40,925 nt of DNA from Zarea fungicola (taxonomy: Eukaryota; Ascomycota; Sordariomycetes; Hypocreales; Cordycipitaceae): NCBI GenBank assembly GCA_900169235.1, contig FWCC01000402.1:1-40925 (forward strand). The letters are read 5' to 3'. Below, piece by piece: positions 12,183 through 22,267 of this stretch; the stretch's first letter is position 1, and the number at the start of each line of letters is the position of its first letter. The notes under the pieces are model-generated. The model saw only the letters and a program-made list of their open reading frames with translations. It had not been told where the DNA came from and made no database searches. The translations under genes were made by a program, and so were the position numbers.

Positions 12183-13634
12183 ATGAACTTTAGGATCATC
12201 AAGCCCAAGATCTCTTTTGGGGAAGAAATTGTAGAGCTTTCTACGTTGGATCAACAAGCCTCCAGACGATATGTCGATACCTTGCTTATATTCCAGCATA
12301 CTGGTAATGAGAACGTCAGCCACACTGTCCAGAATATCGAAAACGCCCTATCAGCCACACTGTGTGAGCTTCCTGATTTTGCCGCTACTGTCATCCCTGT
12401 ACTGGGGTCTGATAGAGGAGAGCTAGAACTGCGAATTGGGCCGGAGTCCGGAGTCCCATTCAGAATCTTGACCCACCATGAAGCCGGCGAGCCTTCTGTT
12501 TCAAGCCCATTTGCAGGCATGACCTATTCTGAACTGGCTAAAGGGAACTTTCCATTTGGGGCAGATTGCAATCATTTTCTCTTTTTCCCTCGAGATGGGT
12601 TTTTGCATGGAGATTCGGAGGGGCTTCCAGTTTTGCTGATCCAAGTAAACTTGGTGGAAGGAGGCCTCTTTATCGGTGTCTCATTTCACCACACTCTCTG
12701 CGACGGACACAGTATGGATTACTTTCTGACGTCTTGGGCTCGTCATGCAAACACCCCCGTGGCACATCAGAGCAAAGGACCTCGTACCGGCGGTCATCGG
12801 GAAGCTTGTGATAGGTGGCGACTGAGTCATGGTCGGTTGGATGGGGACATAGCAGAACTGCCAGACTACACCATCAAACCAGGTCAACGAAACCCTTCCC
12901 AGCAACATAAAAGCCACTTGTTAGACCATGAGGAGCCCGTTGACCTTATTCCCAGCACTTGGTACTTGGGTGCGGATACATTGACTTCACTGCGAACCGC
13001 CCTAAGTGGCGCAGGCGGCCCGCAGACAAGTCGCCACCTCACAAGTAGCGAGGTTGTGTCGGCCGTGGTCTGGAAACACTTGAGCCTGGCTCGTTCACTT
13101 GATAAGCTTCCACCGGAGACGACATCACTCTTTGGCACGCGCATTGATTTCAGGTCTCGCACAAAGCCAGTCCTTCCCGAGTCGTACATTGGAAACATCA
13201 ACGAACCGCACGCAATAGTGCGGATGCAACTCAAGGAAGTTTGTTCCCAATCGACATCACAATCCCTGGCCATTCTCGCAATGGCAATCAGTGATGCAAT
13301 CATCGGCTTAAATGAGAAGCACATGCGTCAATTCATCGGTCTTGTGAATGCGGCACCCTGTGTGACGGATGTGGTGTTGGAAGCCGACACTTTTCCTGGA
13401 CCTGACTTGATTGTTACTGATACCTCTAGCCTACAAACACGCCAGCATAGCTGGGGTAAAAATCTCGGGCAGCCAACCGCGACACGGACAGGATTCCGAG
13501 AAAGAGGTGTAGTGGTCTTCTCGCCGCAGGACCACTCCGGGGGGTTTGAGATACAGCTGAATTGCAGTGGCGTTGCTCTGGAGCGGTTGAAACTGGATGA
13601 AATATTCACCCGATATGCGACGTTTAGGTGCTAG
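12183..13634 (+). CDS. BAHD-type acyltransferase (transferase family, trichothecene-3-O-acetyltransferase-like)
   Basis: Intronless, 483 aa, close to the usual fungal length for PF02458-type transferases. The catalytic motif HHTLCDG is at residues 169-175, with His170 as general base and Asp174 as the structural acid. The C-terminal structural motif that is DFGWG in plant members is represented by SWGKNLG at 423-429. Family members transfer an acyl group from acyl-CoA to a hydroxyl or amine. Here the acceptor could be a hydroxyl of the polyketide made by the divergent PKS. Alternatively it could take the chain directly from the PKS carrier domain, which has no release domain of its own. The start ATG at 12183 follows CGGCCGCC, a good context for initiation. 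It is convergent with the oxidase-like gene. The family is clear; the substrate is unknown. Confidence 0.9.
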   Translation: MNFRIIKPKISFGEEIVELSTLDQQASRRYVDTLLIFQHTGNENVSHTVQNIENALSATLCELPDFAATVIPVLGSDRGELELRIGPESGVPFRILTHHEAGEPSVSSPFAGMTYSELAKGNFPFGADCNHFLFFPRDGFLHGDSEGLPVLLIQVNLVEGGLFIGVSFHHTLCDGHSMDYFLTSWARHANTPVAHQSKGPRTGGHREACDRWRLSHGRLDGDIAELPDYTIKPGQRNPSQQHKSHLLDHEEPVDLIPSTWYLGADTLTSLRTALSGAGGPQTSRHLTSSEVVSAVVWKHLSLARSLDKLPPETTSLFGTRIDFRSRTKPVLPESYIGNINEPHAIVRMQLKEVCSQSTSQSLAILAMAISDAIIGLNEKHMRQFIGLVNAAPCVTDVVLEADTFPGPDLIVTDTSSLQTRQHSWGKNLGQPTATRTGFRERGVVVFSPQDHSGGFEIQLNCSGVALERLKLDEIFTRYATFRC

Positions 13635-14078
13635 ATAGTTGACAGTTTATCTTCTCTGGAGAGACATAGTCTTTTAAAGGGGTAGGTAGTAATACTGGCA
13701 ATGCTATAACATCAAGTAAATAATCAAAGCTGGGAGGATATTTTTGTCTGCTTATCACGTTACCTTTTTAATTTTGGAGCGGCTTTGCATTCAAGCAGCC
13801 CATATGCAACGCAGCCGGCGAAGCTCGTAGTTTCAATGTGGTGACAACACTGGTGCCAGCCGTTGGAGTAGCACTATTTTTATTTCCGTAACTAATATTG
13901 CGGACAGAATTTATCTCTTCCATCTTTCTTTAAAAAGGAAAAAAAAGAAAGAATTCTTTCAAGTCGCTAGATAGTCTTGCGGTTGTCACCGAGTGGGAGT
14001 CCCGTCGCTGATGAAGACAAGGTCAAATCCATACATTGAAGAATAAATTCAAGAGAGTTGACGATTATACCTCAAGTC
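13635..14078. other. convergent 3' intergenic region
   Basis: The 3' ends of the acyltransferase and the acyl-CoA-oxidase-like gene face each other here. There is no coding sequence. An A-rich run near 13934-13950 is simple sequence. Confidence 0.5.
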
Positions 14079-15881
14079 TCAGCTCGAAGTAAGTACATGT
14101 TTCCTAGCTAACAAGTTGATGAAAAATTCGGTCGGCGGGGAGAAGCCTCGTACAAGATCCGGAATGTACTCGATCAATCCGTCACACAGCTTGGCCCGAG
14201 CTGTGCGGACTGAGTTGATGGATCCCCCCTTCAAAAGTCCCAGCTCGAAAAGAATACCCGCTCGGCGCTCGACCCATTCCAATGCATATATCGTGGCAAG
14301 ATCCTCAAATAGCTGCCTTGCCTCGGGGTCGGTCTCTTTCGCAACCTCCATTTCAAGGACACTCAGCAAAAGACTATCAGCTCTGGCTGTACCCGTGTCA
14401 ATAATCATTGGAAGGTGGACGTTTAGCGCCTCGGATGGGTCATTATGCGAGAAACGAGCAGTAGTAACATCTGTGATGACTTGACAATGTAGCTTAGCTT
14501 CGGCGTACTCGGCTACCTCGCGACATGCTCGCAGCGATGTTGGATACAAGTCTGGCACTGTTGATGGAAGTTCTGCCTTCTGCATCTCGGCCATTAAGCT
14601 TCCCGCTTCAATCATGATTACCTGGTTAGCGCTACCGGCAGTTACGTAGGTGTCTGCAAGGCCATAGTAGTCTCCGAAAAGACCAGTGCCAACAATGCCG
14701 TTACTCCCACAGTGCTTTCGGCATCGGCTAATCACTTGAGCAGCAAGGTCACTGGCAGAGGCTTTAATCAGTGCCATTTCTTGGTTAATCGAGACCCACG
14801 ATTCCCAAGGGCCGCTAGAATTTTGCATGCCCTCGTCTTCTTTAGGGCATTGGCCTTTGGCATGATTTGCAAGCGCCGTAAGTGTAAACGCCTTGGCAAA
14901 GGAGCAGAAAATTGCATCACATTGGTTGCGTCTGTATATGAGAGGTCTTGAAGAAATGGCGGGATTCGCGCTGAAATGTTTTGCCGAGTATTCCAAGGCA
15001 ATGGCCGAGGCTGACCTACTAATTGCGGCGCACATCGAGATTATGCACTGCCATGTCATGGGTCCCACACTCATTGTGCGTGCTGATCGGCCAGCCGTCC
15101 CCACTGGGTCTTGGAACTCGTTATTTGGCAAGAACTTTGCTCCGTCATTCATCCACATGTCGAATGGGACATGAAGCTGGTTGAATGAGACTGCACCAAA
15201 GTCCAGCCGCAGAGCGGTGGACGACGCGAGTGGCGTGACGTGAACTCCTGGTATCAGCGCCCCAGCATCATCCCGAATTTGTACCGCAAATGCAAAGACA
15301 CCACGGCTTGTTCCTGAAACAACTAGGTCTGCGAAGACCATGGCAAGTTTTCCCACGCGAGGGTTTGCAGTCAAGGATGGAATCTTTCTTGCATCGGCAT
15401 CAGGTGTCTGTAACACAAATCCACCCGACGCTGGGTTGTAGGTTGCCGTTGTCCGTAGGTTAAGATGACTATTGCTCTTGCCAGATTCGATCATGAGCGG
15501 ACAACCAATCAAGTCCCCCGCCTCAAGGTCAGTTACCAGGTTCTGTACCGAATCCGGGTCGCCGAATCGAGTGATTGGGGCAAGACAGAGTGTGTAATGC
15601 AGCATCATGACATGAAACAATCGCGGTTCAACTACGGCAGCCCGCTCAAGAACCGCATATAGCAACCAAGGATTCGCGAGCAATTGAGTTCCTGGGGGCA
15701 GTTGCCGTAGAGCACAACAAAGTCTCTCATAAAGCAGAGTGTTGCCATCAAGTCGTGCCAAGTCGTCAATACCTCCTTGCCAGGCTGCTGGAATAGCGTA
15801 TGCGACCGTGTTGACAAAGTCACCATCAGCAGCGCCACGCGCGAACCGGGCTATGCTTCCGGCGATTGCGGATGAATACAT
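14079..15881 (-). CDS. acyl-CoA oxidase-like flavoprotein with altered catalytic site
   Basis: Intronless, 600 aa, slightly shorter than typical fungal acyl-CoA oxidases. The oxidase fold is recognisable from HYTLCLAPI (95-103), the central FAD/substrate sheet with TTATYNP (144-150) and PGVHV (211-215), and the C-terminal helical region with the CGSNGI segment (391-396). In normal enzymes the catalytic Glu lies in a (T/A)EGDN motif. Here the aligned segment reads VTAGSANQV (413-421), so Gly416 stands where Glu is expected. The usual ELGHGSN flavin-loop segment is also changed, to IESGKSN (131-137). No SKL-type peroxisomal tail is present; it ends in LTSS. Position suggests it modifies or binds the polyketide or its CoA ester. 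It may perform a different flavin reaction or have lost oxidase activity. The family call is firm; the alignment of Gly416 is from memory of the motif. Confidence 0.83.
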   Translation of the reverse strand: MYSSAIAGSIARFARGAADGDFVNTVAYAIPAAWQGGIDDLARLDGNTLLYERLCCALRQLPPGTQLLANPWLLYAVLERAAVVEPRLFHVMMLHYTLCLAPITRFGDPDSVQNLVTDLEAGDLIGCPLMIESGKSNSHLNLRTTATYNPASGGFVLQTPDADARKIPSLTANPRVGKLAMVFADLVVSGTSRGVFAFAVQIRDDAGALIPGVHVTPLASSTALRLDFGAVSFNQLHVPFDMWMNDGAKFLPNNEFQDPVGTAGRSARTMSVGPMTWQCIISMCAAISRSASAIALEYSAKHFSANPAISSRPLIYRRNQCDAIFCSFAKAFTLTALANHAKGQCPKEDEGMQNSSGPWESWVSINQEMALIKASASDLAAQVISRCRKHCGSNGIVGTGLFGDYYGLADTYVTAGSANQVIMIEAGSLMAEMQKAELPSTVPDLYPTSLRACREVAEYAEAKLHCQVITDVTTARFSHNDPSEALNVHLPMIIDTGTARADSLLLSVLEMEVAKETDPEARQLFEDLATIYALEWVERRAGILFELGLLKGGSINSVRTARAKLCDGLIEYIPDLVRGFSPPTEFFINLLARKHVLTSS

Positions 15882-17793
15882 TACGTTTACTGTTAAATAG
15901 ATATTAATCTTTGAGCACTACAGTGTTGTTTAATGGTGCCGTCAATCTCTTAAATAAGCTGCGGTCGTTTGCGCAAATTGTCTTGAGTAAGCTCTTTTGG
16001 CCTGAACGTATCTCAGAAAAGTAAATCACCTTCTAATAACTATGTGTCTCACCCATCAATAACAACTGGATCGCGACTATTTCATACCAAATAATCGATA
16101 TCGAGCAGCTTTCGGTCTTGATACCAGTCTATTTAGTAATATCAGCCGCAGAAAATAATAATTAGTAATTCCTAAAAATCGCCAGCAAGGATCATAAGAG
16201 GCAGTTAAGCATCCAAGACAATCATAAACGTGGATCATGAAAATATCATCATTGCTATGAAAATCATATATGACATGTCAAAATAGAAAAACCAAGTACC
16301 CTAAAGCAGCTACGCTCTGCAACCCTGCATTGTATCCCCTGAGAGTGAGACTCCGCGACGGCGGTTTTTGTGCAGCATGTGTACCTACTCATTGGTGGGA
16401 ATTTATCTGACGTGTTCGGAGCAAAGCGTATGATGCTGAACAAATCCTGGCGCAGCACGGTCGGATGTCATTGAGACAGGATCTGCGGAGAATAGGCCTC
16501 GGTGGCGGAGAAAGTCCAGCGCGGAGCCGAAGCCGTCAACAAGCAAGGCCGTATGATGAAACAATAAGCTGAGCCATCGACTGCTAATTAACCTGGCAAA
16601 GATGAACTTGTATGACAAAGATTCAGCTATGTAAGCGGCAAAGTAGCCTGGCAACTGGCAATGTTTCCATTTTACTGCGTAACCCTCCGCCGGAGAGCGC
16701 GTACAGCCTTATATTTGCAGGGTTGCGTGTGGGTGCCCAGTGACACAAAAATTGGGCACTGCTGGTAATGCAGTTTAATTATAGCACAAGGCATGGCGCG
16801 GGCGATGAGTTGTCCCGGAGCCAGGGTTGGGAAACCGGGAGGCCCTCTGCTGTTCGGTGGATCGAAACGTGAGATCTGCGAGACTGCTGAACAATTAAGC
16901 ATAATAACCGTCTTGCTGAGCAGAGAATGCCTTGCCCTGCACGTTTACTCTCCGAATACAGCTCGACTTGGTAGTGAGGGTACACCTGAGTGGGCTGCCA
17001 AGTCCGCGCCCCCATCGTACCTCGATTGTAGTTGCCCTTTGCGGACAAGGCTACGGAATTAACTTCCCGAAGGCTGGGCGTGGTTGACAGCTTGGCAGGG
17101 TTGCAATAGCCCTGTTTCCTCGTATACCAGCTGCGGCTCAAGACCAGGACACCGATCAGCCAGAGCTGATTGGTCCAAAAGCGGCTCTAGCAAATTGGCA
17201 GTGTACAAAATTGATGAGCTCAATATCGGCAGCGTAAACATCGCAGCGTTGTCAGCACTAGCATGGATCGGCCCATGGCTGCAATAGTTCGGACGCATGA
17301 GTGGCTACAACAGCGGGCAGCCTAACTCACCCTGTCGCTGGCGCTGACTGGCGTTGCCTTGTGGCGGGACACGCGTCTGGTTGCTGTTGGTGTCCAAGGC
17401 TCTGGGTGACTCGTGGCGGAAAGTAGGTGGGTTGCTTGCAGGACTTTTCTCGCCCCGAAACAATTGTCCAGTTGTGGGAAATTGGCAGGCCTTTTTGTTT
17501 CTCCAGGGGTGTCTTGTAGCCGGACAGCCTATTTCTAGACTAATAACGACTGCTAATAAGGACCAAAATCTTTGCGGACACCGGCATCTTGGCAAAGGGT
17601 TCCCAGGAGAACAGAACTGTTCCTCCGCCCCCGAGTCAGCGCTCACTAATTACGGGAGCTCTCAAGTGCATATCGATATAAACCCAAACTGTCGTAGCAC
17701 ATTATTTCCATCATACAACCAACTATCTTCGTTCTTTTCCTCCTCCGCCATCACACCTGCGGCCCCGACGCCCAACGCGAGGGATTCAACACA
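15882..17793. other. long intergenic region, no gene seen
   Basis: The left end is the promoter of the oxidase-like gene, with the TATA-like TTAAATAAG about 70 bp upstream of its ATG. The right end is the leader of the membrane-protein gene. Open frames between 16264 and 17851 have no recognisable domains or membrane segments, and the longest (17354-17851, +) overlaps the leader and start of the next gene. Confidence 0.5.
17677..17682 (+). promoter_or_regulatory. TATA box of the membrane-protein gene
   Basis: TATAAA lies 112 bp upstream of the ATG at 17794 and is followed by a pyrimidine-rich leader (TTCGTTCTTTTCCTCCTCC), a common fungal promoter layout. Confidence 0.5.
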
Positions 17794-18486
17794 ATGTCGG
17801 TCGTATTGGCCCTCCGGGTCCTTCTCGGCTTCTTCATGGTCGACTGCCTGATTGAGATGGCGTTTATCGCAAGCATGGTCTCATGGGTCGCCCGGAATTT
17901 CAAGAGTTTTGAGATTCTCCATGACGGCTCGTCATTCGAACTCTTTGGCAAGCCGCTGCACATGGTCGGCGACCAAGGACACGCCGCCAACGGAGTAGCC
18001 GGCACTGGCATCATTGTTGTCGGCATTTTTGGCTTCATCGCCCTCTGGCTCCGAAACAAGCCCGACTATCACTCATCGCGCCTCAGCAGCATTTTCTACA
18101 AGTTTTGGCTTTACGTCTCCACCCTGGCCTTTGTGTACACGCTTGCCACCCTCGCCTACGTTTTTGCCGTCACCAACATGCATCATGGGACAACCATTGA
18201 CATCGCGGTGGCTTCAGCACTGAAGCCCACGCAAAAGTACCCCGACGATACCTGGACGCCGCAGGGCTGGTTCGGTGCCATGCTGAAGCTGGACCTCGCA
18301 AAGCAAAGCGATCGGAATGAGATTTCTCTCCACCTGAGACTCATGAAGGGCTGGCTGTTCAACATGATTCCGGTATTCATCCTTCATCTTGCCATTACGG
18401 TTCTTATGTGGATGGATGCGATTGCGCGCCGAAAGAAGGACTCGTACGGAAGACCAGGAAAGGAAACTCTTCCGATGACCCCATAA
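17794..18486 (+). CDS. four-TM fungal integral membrane protein, function unknown
   Basis: Intronless, 230 aa, with high GC and clean third-position bias that set it apart from the flanking noncoding DNA. Four hydrophobic segments are visible at about residues 4-31, 66-86, 102-128 and 188-208. A polar loop of about 60 residues lies between TM3 and TM4 (TPQGWFGAMLKLDL), and the basic C-terminus (RRKK at 212-215) is probably cytosolic. The topology resembles small hypothetical membrane proteins that are common in Sordariomycetes, but I recognise no named family or catalytic motif. It is convergent with the methyltransferase gene 559 bp downstream. There is no sign of a link to the PKS locus. 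Confidence 0.75.
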   Translation: MSVVLALRVLLGFFMVDCLIEMAFIASMVSWVARNFKSFEILHDGSSFELFGKPLHMVGDQGHAANGVAGTGIIVVGIFGFIALWLRNKPDYHSSRLSSIFYKFWLYVSTLAFVYTLATLAYVFAVTNMHHGTTIDIAVASALKPTQKYPDDTWTPQGWFGAMLKLDLAKQSDRNEISLHLRLMKGWLFNMIPVFILHLAITVLMWMDAIARRKKDSYGRPGKETLPMTP

Positions 18487-19044
18487 TTCGCCACCAAAAA
18501 AAATTGTGCCAAAAATAGAATAGACGCCATCTAGGCCACTCCAATGTACAATCGTTGCAAGCCGTTTCAATATACCCTACATAACTGAATACAAATTGCT
18601 TCCTCCAAATTGCTTCGTACCTTTTTCTCCCCATGCTGATTGCGCTGAGATTCAATAAATAAATGGGCTGCGACCCCAATCCGCCACCATCTCGACTGCC
18701 TCTCGGCTACCGTGTGGATTGCGTGGCCACTTTTAGCTCCCAGATTCTAGCCTGAAAAGAGTCAGCAACAATGAGACGCGATTCAGGACAAGAGAGCCTC
18801 CCATCGAGGACTTCCTCATGCGGTTTTCGGAATATACGGAGATGGAGTGCTTTTTAGGCGCCAATGTACTGCTCCTCTTCCCAATTCTTTCTCTTGTCGT
18901 TATTGCGATCCTCTCTAGTTGGTAGGAGGATCTGCAACACTCCGACCAGTGAGTAATAGCGTCTGTACAGTAGAACACCGCGAGTCATCGGCAAGCCCAG
19001 CTCATCCACCAATTCAAGTAGCTCTGGCGTAAAAAGAAAGTGAG
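18487..19044. other. convergent 3' intergenic region
   Basis: This lies between the 3' end of the membrane-protein gene and the stop of the methyltransferase gene. AATAAA-like signals occur near 18654-18660. No credible coding sequence is seen. Confidence 0.5.
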
Positions 19045-20124
19045 CTACTGGACAGCGGCCTTCTGAGCAAGGAGCACGATCGGGCGCCAATGATACATGG
19101 CGCCGTTTTTCGTCTCGGCCACCAGCGTCGACAAGATTTTGAGACACTCGGCCCGACTTGGAACGGCTGGGTCTGTCAACTTGTCCGCGATTTGAAAGAG
19201 CTCGATATGGCCTGCAAGATACGTATTGGTGGTGAGTGGTATCAGGGCTGGTGGAATAGTGCCTATTTCTCCATGCAATACGGATAAACCCGCCTGCGCA
19301 GCATGCGTGTTCAAGTCTCCAAGCCAGCTGTGCAGAGCACGTTAGTAAGTCCAGTTCCACGCAATCGCTTGAGCAAAACTGTGTAGAAAAAAACGTACCC
19401 AAATTGAAAGTTGCAAGCTGCAAGTGTGGCCGTCGCAATCTTCCAAAAGTTTTCGGCTGCGTCACCGACCCTGATTGTCTTCAGGAGGTCAGCGTCCTCC
19501 CACTGCAGATAGCCGCCCGGCTCTATAGAACGTGTAAGCTGGATGACTCTGCTTGCCAAGTATATTAAACTCACTCAAGAGCGCCGCGGCGTGATGAATA
19601 AGTTTGCTGGGATCATTGCCTTTGACAACGCAACACCAAAAGCGCATATGGACCACATCGTACTTCCCTGCAAGCTCGGCTGGGACGTCGCTGAATGCAT
19701 CGAGTGTACTGAAGGTCATGTTGGAAGGCAAAATCGACTTGTGAGGAAACTGGTCGCTTGATAGGTCATATCCGTCGAGTTGGACAGTGGGGGGAACTTG
19801 GGAAGCAAGATCCAAGAGCCATATTCTAGCAAGAGTTAGGAGAAGAGCGAGGCGAAACCAAGTAAAAGCAGCAGAGCGCATTACCCTGTTCCAGTACCAA
19901 TCTCTGCTATTTTCATATCTGCTGAAATTGGGATGCTGGGGTTTATTGTGTATCCATTGTATAGCTTCCATAGTAGGTGCTGAGCGTCGAGTCTATTCGT
20001 GAATTAGTCGTTGGTTGTTAGCACTTGTGGTTAGTGACTTGGTCGTGATTAAGTTCGGCCAAACGCACCTCGTAGAGCCAGTTAGGTCACGCCCAAGTAC
20101 GTATTCATCCGTTTTTGTTGCCAT
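19045..20124 (-). CDS. SAM-dependent methyltransferase, LaeA/UMTA-like class
   Basis: Five exons: 20124-20069, 19992-19885, 19825-19575, 19522-19399, 19327-19045. They join to 822 nt (273 aa) in a single frame, with introns of 52-76 bp. Class I methyltransferase features are in order. LDAQHLLWKLYNG (20-32) is the N-terminal motif typical of fungal LaeA-like enzymes. AEIGTGTGIWLLDLA (48-62) is SAM motif I. YDVVHMR is motif II. KPGGYLQWED, created by splicing exon 3 to exon 4, is the post-II loop. The C-terminal HWRPIVLLAQK is also typical. Such proteins methylate small molecules or, as LaeA, influence secondary-metabolite gene expression. Which applies here is unknown. The start is set by an ATG that opens 18 clean codons before intron 1. 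It lies about 4 kb from the oxidase-like gene, so membership in the PKS cluster is uncertain. Confidence 0.87.
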
Positions 20125-21000
20125 TTTGAGCTATTTTTTTTTTTAAACAACACGAGGACCATGGCTTCGGAAATGACGTTGGCCTCCGGGCCTATTTGTA
20201 TTGGCGCAGCTTTGAGACGTTGTTAGTAGTTTGGAGACCGATGGCAAATACCTAGTAGCGTGCGACTGATGTGATTAGAGATGGTCAATGAACCCAGGCC
20301 TAAAGAAGCAATTGGTCAGGCGCCACTCAGCTAGGCAACAAGCCACTCAGCAGATCAACTGCTTCGAGTAAAATTGAGGAACAAGTGGTTCGTATAGTTT
20401 GCTCAATAATAGATCTGCTAGTATGCACTGCTGGAATTGAGATGCGTTTCCAAATTGAAAACTACAATACATCGATCTGGATAACGCTAGAAGCAACACA
20501 ATGGAAATGCAGCGATACTTCCATCTTGGCAGATAAACAGTCTACACATTTCGAATGAACCGGCCACGGACCGAGAAAATTACACGTCGCCCATTACGTA
20601 GGCTATTATCAAGCATGACAAGAGCGCATTACTCGTCGTTCAAGTTTCAACTGATATGACCCGTAGTGCTGATAATTTATGGCTCCTTGCCGTACCTCGT
20701 AAGCTTGAGTACATACTTGGAGCCAGTGAGGCTTCAAGCCTACACATTTCAGGTACTCATTTTCGGATCGTGGCGGCATGTTCACTAATCCTCACCGTGG
20801 AATGTAGAAGGCTGTTGCAGGAGTCCTGGCACCAAAACGCACCCGCACCAAGTGAAGTGGCTGAAAATACGGCTGAGGCGTAACCATGAGCTTAAAAAGG
20901 ATGAGCGTTGAGATTAAATCAACACAGTCATATTCGCAGCGTGGATTCTGTACCGTATTCTAGAACTGTTTAAAAAAAAAAGGGCGTCCGGTAAAAAGGC
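20125..21000. other. intergenic, no gene seen
   Basis: The left end is the methyltransferase promoter; the poly-T run at 20135-20144 lies just upstream of its ATG. No credible coding frame or repeat is seen up to the tRNA terminator. Confidence 0.5.
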
Positions 21001-21005
21001 AAAAA
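21001..21005 (-). terminator. RNA polymerase III terminator of tRNA-Gly
   Basis: A run of five T residues on the minus strand begins 7 nt past the 3' end of the tRNA, which is the normal polymerase III termination signal. Confidence 0.8.
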
Positions 21006-21011
21006 TTCAAT

Positions 21012-21090
21012 GCGTGATCTGGGAATCGAACCCAGGGCTCCCCGACGTTGCTGATGGCAACGGAGAATTTTACCACTAAACCAATCACGC
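21012..21090 (-). tRNA. tRNA-Gly (anticodon GCC) with a short intron
   Basis: The 79-nt sequence folds as a complete cloverleaf. The 7-bp acceptor GCGTGAT pairs with ATCACGC, the D arm contains TTTAGTGGTA (box A), and the T arm is CTGGG-TTCGATT-CCCAG (box B). The anticodon stem CTCCG pairs with CGGGG, including one T-G pair. The loop reads TTGCCA, placing anticodon GCC at 21056-21058. About 9 extra bases follow position 37 (21046-21054). They can pair with the anticodon region (CGTTGC with GCAACG), as in a normal pre-tRNA intron. CCA is not encoded, as expected in eukaryotes. Confidence 0.93.
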
Positions 21091-22267
21091 TTCGATGTTA
21101 CAACGGCCAGAAAATGTAAGTTAAGAAGCCTTGGCTGAGTAGTAAATACTTGGCCAGAACGGAATCCCTTGGGCATGTGCTATTGCTATCCATATCTGCC
21201 AAAAGCAAGCCAAAATACTTGTGTGGCTATGATCATTTCTTCCGGTTACTTAACTAAAGGTACTGACAGGCTTCGAGGAAGCTAATTACATAATTGAATG
21301 AGTTTTAACTATCGAAGTTGTGTCGCTTGATAATGTAATGCTGCCTATCAATACAGGGTAACCCACCAACCCGCTGGACCGAACCTGTTGCTTGATGCGA
21401 TAACCGTATCTTTTTTTTAAAAAAAAAAATTAATTAATTAAGAAAATTCTTTGGAATCGTTCTTTTAAAACTGTATCAAGGAGATGGCTACCTTTAGGCG
21501 GCTGGGTTGCGCGAATCGAAAGTTATCCTGTTCGGTCGCTGGGAGCAGATGTCCCTTCCCCGTAGAAGCCATTGACTTCTTCAATCAAGCAATTGAAACT
21601 GTGGATCTCTCAGTACAACATTCTAGAATCTATTTTCTGGTACTTGATTATTCGGCCCCGGGGAGTGTGGTCACGCCGCAGCCCCATCCCGTCCGCTGAA
21701 TCTATGCCGGCTACAACATGACAATACCACCTTGCCGGTCGATACCTAGGCTATTCCTAGGAGCTATGATATGGTGTGTGGTAACTAACGGCAATGCTGC
21801 TGTCGCCAGGACGTTAATATTTGTCATAGAACGTACATTTGCCGGCCGTATCTGATCTGTCTTGACTAAGAGATCCACAGATTGGCTGCAGCACCTGGAT
21901 CGAAACTAATTAGTCTCCTGCATTTGGAAGGAGCTTGTTCGGTAGCAATACCACTCTCCATTTGTGCACACATTGCTGCGGCTGGTAGTGTTTGGAGCAT
22001 CTACTTAATACCGAGCGAAATAAAAATTTACGTAAATGACTTGAACTCTGCAACGTTGCAATCTGCATTTAATTAGCAGATGATCCAGCTGTGCCTAGGC
22101 TAGTTGAAACCAGTACTGTAAAACTTTCTCCGAGAAGCCGTGACGAGGACCACGGCCCTGCCGTTGGACGGCCTTCGAGTTGATGTATAATAGCCAATGT
22201 ATTCCATGCCAAAAACGGTCAGCATGCCTTTCGCTCAAACCGCAAACTTCTCAGACATCTCGTTGCC
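21091..22267. other. intergenic, promoter of the alpha-galactosidase at its right end
   Basis: No credible gene. Simple A/T sequence (T8, A11, then TTAATTAATTAA) is at 21412-21440. A TATA-like TGTATAATAG near 22183-22192 lies about 80 bp before the alpha-galactosidase ATG. Confidence 0.5.

Noticed and set aside
14116..15174. Plus-strand frames opposite the oxidase-like gene
   Set aside because: They are antisense shadows of an uninterrupted 600-aa gene.
17354..17851. 165-codon plus-strand frame before the membrane-protein gene
   Set aside because: It runs through the promoter and leader (including the TATA box at 17677) and overlaps the start of the clear membrane-protein frame. It has no domain.
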